Shown here piece after piece: positions 18,517-21,345 of a DNA stretch of 21,345 nucleotides. The notes below the pieces were generated by a model, which made no database searches, had not been told where the DNA came from, and saw only the letters and a program-made list of their open reading frames with translations. This DNA is from Candidatus Aenigmatarchaeota archaeon (lineage in GTDB: Archaea; Aenigmatarchaeota; Aenigmatarchaeia; QMZP01; JACQNV01), in contig JACQNV010000025.1 in NCBI GenBank assembly GCA_016202865.1, positions 1 through 21,345 on the forward strand, given 5' to 3'. The position numbers and the translations under genes are program-made. Numbering within the stretch: position 1 is the first letter of the stretch; each line of letters starts with the position of its first letter.

Positions 18517-19278
18517 ATGGTAGAAAAATACAAAAAAAGAGTTTACTGGGATGTTGTGAATGATGTAATCAAGGAAGCGGATATAGTCTTGGAAGTTTTG
18601 GATGCGAGGTTTGTAGAGCAGACTAGAAACAAGGAAATTGAGGATAAAGTAAAAAGGTTGAACAAGCCGCTTATTTATGTTCTAAATAAATGTGACCTTA
18701 TTGAAAAAGAAGAGGCTGAGAAACAGAAAAAGAAGTTTGAAAATTGCATCTTTATGTCCGCAACAAAAAAATACGGGTCAACGATGCTTTTGCATGAAAT
18801 ATTAAGGCAATCAAAAGTTGGCTCAAAAATAGGGAGGATAATAGTCGGAGTATTGGGCTATCCTAACACGGGAAAAAGTTCTGTGATAAATGTTCTTGTC
18901 GGAAGGCAAAGCGCGAAAACATCGCCTGTAAGCGGATTTACATCAGGTTTGCAGATGATAAAAATTACAAAAAACATTTACTTGATGGACACGCCGGGTG
19001 TGATTCCATACAAGGAAGAAGATGCAGTAAAACATATGCTCATAGCTTCCAAGAATCCGTCAGACATCCAAAACATACACTCAGCGGCAGTAGAACTTAT
19101 AAAAATGGCAAAAGGCAGAATAGAAGAGCATTATGGTGTTGAGAAAGGGACACCAGATAGTGTACTGAAAAGGATTGCAATAAAATATAATAGAGTCAAA
19201 AAAGGCGGTGTGCCAGACACAGAAGTGGTTGCCAGAAAAATGATCCAAGACTGGCAGAGGGGAAAGATTAGGGTATAA
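18517..19278 (+). CDS. Circularly permuted ribosome-biogenesis GTPase (YlqF/RbgA/Lsg1 family)
   Basis: The 253-aa GTPase has its G motifs in permuted order: G4 NKCD (57-60), G5 SAT (81-83), then G1 GYPNTGKSS (114-122), G2 T142 in GFTSG, and G3 DTPG (158-161). This order defines the YlqF/YawG/Lsg1 family, whose members act in large-subunit maturation and export. The N-terminus DVVNDVIKEADIVLEVLDARF is also typical. The C-terminal helical domain (about 180-253) would bind rRNA. It is 2 bp from SRP54 with an SD-like GGTG within the SRP54 end, so the pair is an operon for ribosome assembly and targeting. Confidence 0.93.
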   Translation: MVEKYKKRVYWDVVNDVIKEADIVLEVLDARFVEQTRNKEIEDKVKRLNKPLIYVLNKCDLIEKEEAEKQKKKFENCIFMSATKKYGSTMLLHEILRQSKVGSKIGRIIVGVLGYPNTGKSSVINVLVGRQSAKTSPVSGFTSGLQMIKITKNIYLMDTPGVIPYKEEDAVKHMLIASKNPSDIQNIHSAAVELIKMAKGRIEEHYGVEKGTPDSVLKRIAIKYNRVKKGGVPDTEVVARKMIQDWQRGKIRV

Positions 19279-19283
19279 TCAAG

Positions 19284-19293
19284 CCTTAAATCT
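19284..19293 (+). promoter_or_regulatory. TATA box for the 422-aa gene
   Basis: ccttaaatct is centred about 28 bp before the ATG at 19317, consistent with a leaderless transcript. The TATAACA palindrome seen before the two minus-strand unknowns is absent here. Confidence 0.5.
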
Positions 19294-19316
19294 CTTACTG
19301 TTTTTTTAGTATCTAT

Positions 19317-20585
19317 ATGAAGCTGGTTGATCCAAGTGGATTAGTAGACAGACGATTTAGAACTGATTGTGGTCTTCTTGTTTACATGAGATGGTTAGGA
19401 GTTGAAGAGGAGCTGGTTTATACAAATGATGCTGTTTATCTTAAAGCAGGAGTGGGAAAACCAGAAGAAAGGGATCCGATAGCTACAAGAGATGGAAAAT
19501 ATTGGGTGCTTACAGGCGAAGAAAGAGCATTTGCAGGAGCACATATAGGTCTTAAAACAGGAAGACAGGTCATGATTGACGGTAAACCAAGAGAAGTTTT
19601 TAGGAAGCCGGGCGGTAGCGGTTTTGTTATTGCAGATGATAGACTTAGAATGGATACATTTTTCCCTGCTTATGTGGAAATGTGGAAAGAAGCTACTGGA
19701 AGAGATACAAGTCCAGACAATCCTTTAGGCTTCTTTTATAAAGATGTTGATGAATTAACAGCTGAGATATCAAGAATTTCAGGAAGACCAGTTGTTAGAA
19801 ATAACTTCCGCTCAGAAAATCCCGATGTTCTACATTTTCCTGGCGAAGGATCAACAAGAGGATATGAAAAAAGAAATGGCGGCATTGTAACCAATGTTAA
19901 ATGGCTTTTATACACATATGAAGGCAGTAAGCCTCTATATGACGGTCTTGTAAGAATGTTAAGGAAAAGTTTTGATAGACTTCCACCACATCCAAGAGAA
20001 ACAAAAACACCAGAACTCCATTTTTTTGTTGACAGAAAAGGTATATATGAAGTTGAGTATCAAATGGAACCACAGCACACAAGATTAGGTTTTGAGCCAA
20101 CAAAGTTTTCAATGAAATTTGGTTTATCTCAAAGAGTTCCTTTTCCAGAACCCGAGCATCTAAGCGAAGCAAATAATTTTGGAGTTAGGCACCCAAATCC
20201 ATTACCGGAAAGCATGAAAGCAATTTATAGAAAAATATTAAAGGAAGAGAGAAAACGCGGACGGGAAGAAGATTTGGGAACCTTGTTTATTGATTGGCCA
20301 AGGGAAGCAACAGCCATGTTAGCTATTAGTGGGGCCGAACCAAATTACATAGCTTCAATGGAAGAGACAGACGCATTGTGTATTAGAAACGGAGTTATGT
20401 TATGGGGATCTCGACAAACAACACCGGTTCATATGTTCGAGCCAAAGTATACATTTTCTAATGGGGAGCTGACAATGCATTTTGGCGTCTTTGACGAAAG
20501 AGCTCAAAGTCGAGTAGAATCCTGGGTCATGAGTGCTGATTACGAACAGCTTTGTGGCAGAAGGTTAATGGGAATTGTTGATTAG
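19317..20585 (+). CDS. Hypothetical 422-aa protein
   Basis: No family is recognised. The protein looks soluble with mixed alpha/beta content, no signal peptide and no membrane helix. It is rich in Arg, Gly, Pro and aromatic residues, with charged segments such as KILKEERKRGREEDLG (about 308-323). Four cysteines are scattered (near residues 18, 350 and 413, among others), not in zinc-like pairs. Arginine codons are mostly AGA, whereas the housekeeping neighbours often use AGG, which may mark a different history. It converges with the 229-aa unknown, 6 bp apart. Confidence 0.75.
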   Translation: MKLVDPSGLVDRRFRTDCGLLVYMRWLGVEEELVYTNDAVYLKAGVGKPEERDPIATRDGKYWVLTGEERAFAGAHIGLKTGRQVMIDGKPREVFRKPGGSGFVIADDRLRMDTFFPAYVEMWKEATGRDTSPDNPLGFFYKDVDELTAEISRISGRPVVRNNFRSENPDVLHFPGEGSTRGYEKRNGGIVTNVKWLLYTYEGSKPLYDGLVRMLRKSFDRLPPHPRETKTPELHFFVDRKGIYEVEYQMEPQHTRLGFEPTKFSMKFGLSQRVPFPEPEHLSEANNFGVRHPNPLPESMKAIYRKILKEERKRGREEDLGTLFIDWPREATAMLAISGAEPNYIASMEETDALCIRNGVMLWGSRQTTPVHMFEPKYTFSNGELTMHFGVFDERAQSRVESWVMSADYEQLCGRRLMGIVD

Positions 20586-20591
20586 GATAAA

Positions 20592-21281
20592 CTAATCTAG
20601 CGGGACAAGCACAGACCCTTCTGGTAATTGGACATCGTGTAATAAATGACCTAAGTTCTTTTCCTGCAGTGTTTTGATAAGTACATGATTAGAATCTTTA
20701 TTTCTATATTTTCTTGACAAAGCCTCTACTATAGCCTCTCTAGCCATTTCATCAGTCAGCATAAAGTGAGCCAAACTGCGTGGAAATGGAAGCGCTTCGA
20801 GAAGTCTACCGTCTTCTATTTCTCCAACCATCCTTACCTCATGAGCAAAAGACGGTTGATACATCAAACTATGAGCCTTTATAGGAAATTGATAAACATA
20901 AACTGTTCCATCTTCACTCTTTGTTACATTTAGTGGCCATTTATCAGTTTCGCTTATCCCAATCATCACCTTATCACCATCTTCTTTTAAAACAGCATAT
21001 CTTCTTCCAGCAGGCGCATTTGATGGAGAATAACACTCAACAGGAGAAAATGCAACATCGCTTTCAACCCCCTCAACACTTAATCCTTCATAACCAGGCC
21101 CATATGGCAGGGGACCCCTATGTATATACATTCTTGGCCTTTGTGGCATCCCACCAAGCAATCTTCTAAAAACAACAGGAGATCCATCTACAACATCTGG
21201 CGCTCCTGCTCCATATCTCCAAATATGTACCCTAACCCCCAAAGGAATTTGCTCTTCTTTTAGTCTAAGTGTCGCTGGCAT
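20592..21281 (-). CDS. Hypothetical 229-aa protein under a palindromic operator
   Basis: No family is recognised. Residues about 1-150 look beta-rich with many Gly, Pro, Val and Tyr (LGVRVHIWRYGAGAPDVV, RPRMYIHRGPLPYGPGYEG, YAVLKEDGDKVMIGISETD). Residues about 160-229 look helical (FMLTDEMAREAIVEALSRKY). There is one cysteine and no membrane segment. The start is supported by a TATA box 26 bp upstream (leaderless). Upstream of that lies TATAACA-G-TGTTATA, the same palindrome and spacing as for the 157-aa gene at 16496-16969, suggesting co-regulation. Confidence 0.78.
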   Translation of the reverse strand: MPATLRLKEEQIPLGVRVHIWRYGAGAPDVVDGSPVVFRRLLGGMPQRPRMYIHRGPLPYGPGYEGLSVEGVESDVAFSPVECYSPSNAPAGRRYAVLKEDGDKVMIGISETDKWPLNVTKSEDGTVYVYQFPIKAHSLMYQPSFAHEVRMVGEIEDGRLLEALPFPRSLAHFMLTDEMAREAIVEALSRKYRNKDSNHVLIKTLQEKNLGHLLHDVQLPEGSVLVPLD

Positions 21282-21303
21282 ATTTCTTTGCTTGGTGATA
21301 AGC

Positions 21304-21310
21304 TTTATAA
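21304..21310 (-). promoter_or_regulatory. TATA box of the 229-aa gene
   Basis: On the minus strand this reads TTATAAA, about 26 bp before the ATG at 21281, a near-ideal leaderless promoter. Confidence 0.6.
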
Positions 21311-21324
21311 GTGTATTGTAAAGT

Positions 21325-21339
21325 TATAACAGTGTTATA
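21325..21339. promoter_or_regulatory. 15-bp palindromic operator, copy 2
   Basis: TATAACA-G-TGTTATA is centred about 25 bp upstream of the TATA box of the 229-aa gene. It is identical outside the central base to the site at 17012-17026. It lies at the window edge, so a divergent gene to the right could share it. Confidence 0.65.
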
Positions 21340-21345
21340 CTTATA

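Overview
The window is archaeal. It carries PCNA, a PriS-type primase, a GINS subunit, ribosomal proteins L44e and S27e, aIF2-alpha and SRP54. Many genes have a TATA-like box about 25 bp before the ATG, which implies leaderless mRNAs. Several traits point to a DPANN lineage (Nanoarchaeota, Woesearchaeota or Aenigmarchaeota-like): a single-chain primase with the PriL iron-sulphur domain fused to PriS, a surface protein pairing a six-cysteine thrombospondin-like segment with a lamin-tail domain, tight packing with 4-11 bp overlaps, and many small unknown proteins. I cannot fix the phylum from sequence alone.

Layout. 85-2442 (+) is a compact operon: anchored lamin-tail surface protein, NUDIX hydrolase, SAM methyltransferase, ASCH protein. 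2444-3159 (-) holds a CBS/zinc-ribbon protein and a coupled 52-aa ORF. 3234-4422 (+) is a 39-aa ORF overlapping a long-chain prenyl diphosphate synthase. 4462-5721 is a membrane cassette: two related four-helix proteins flanking a DUF357 protein, then another membrane protein. 5769-7217 has an OB-fold protein overlapping PCNA, then a nucleoside 2-deoxyribosyltransferase-like protein. 7247-8133 has a 2-Cys peroxiredoxin and an IscA-like protein lacking the C-terminal cysteines. 8256-10781 is an M1 aminopeptidase. 10812-16499 is the archaeal replication-translation cluster (primase, GINS51, L44e, S27e, aIF2-alpha) with extra genes inserted: an acidic unknown, an AlaE-like membrane protein and a 116-aa unknown. 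17097-19278 has a 33-aa leader ORF, SRP54 and a circularly permuted GTPase. 16496-16969 (-), 19317-20585 (+) and 20592-21281 (-) are unknown proteins.

The two signals most worth following are not genes. First, a structured element of about 55-65 nt occurs twice, upstream of the M1 aminopeptidase and of the AlaE-like exporter. The two copies share sequence, one stem pair has changed on both sides, and a one-base indel argues against protein coding. Because both downstream genes plausibly handle amino acids, a shared leader RNA or riboswitch-like control is a reasonable hypothesis. Second, the palindrome TATAACA-N-TGTTATA lies the same distance (about 25 bp) upstream of the TATA box of both unknown minus-strand genes (16496-16969 and 20592-21281), which suggests a two-gene regulon under one unseen transcription factor.

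I found no tRNA, rRNA, CRISPR array, insertion sequence or origin.
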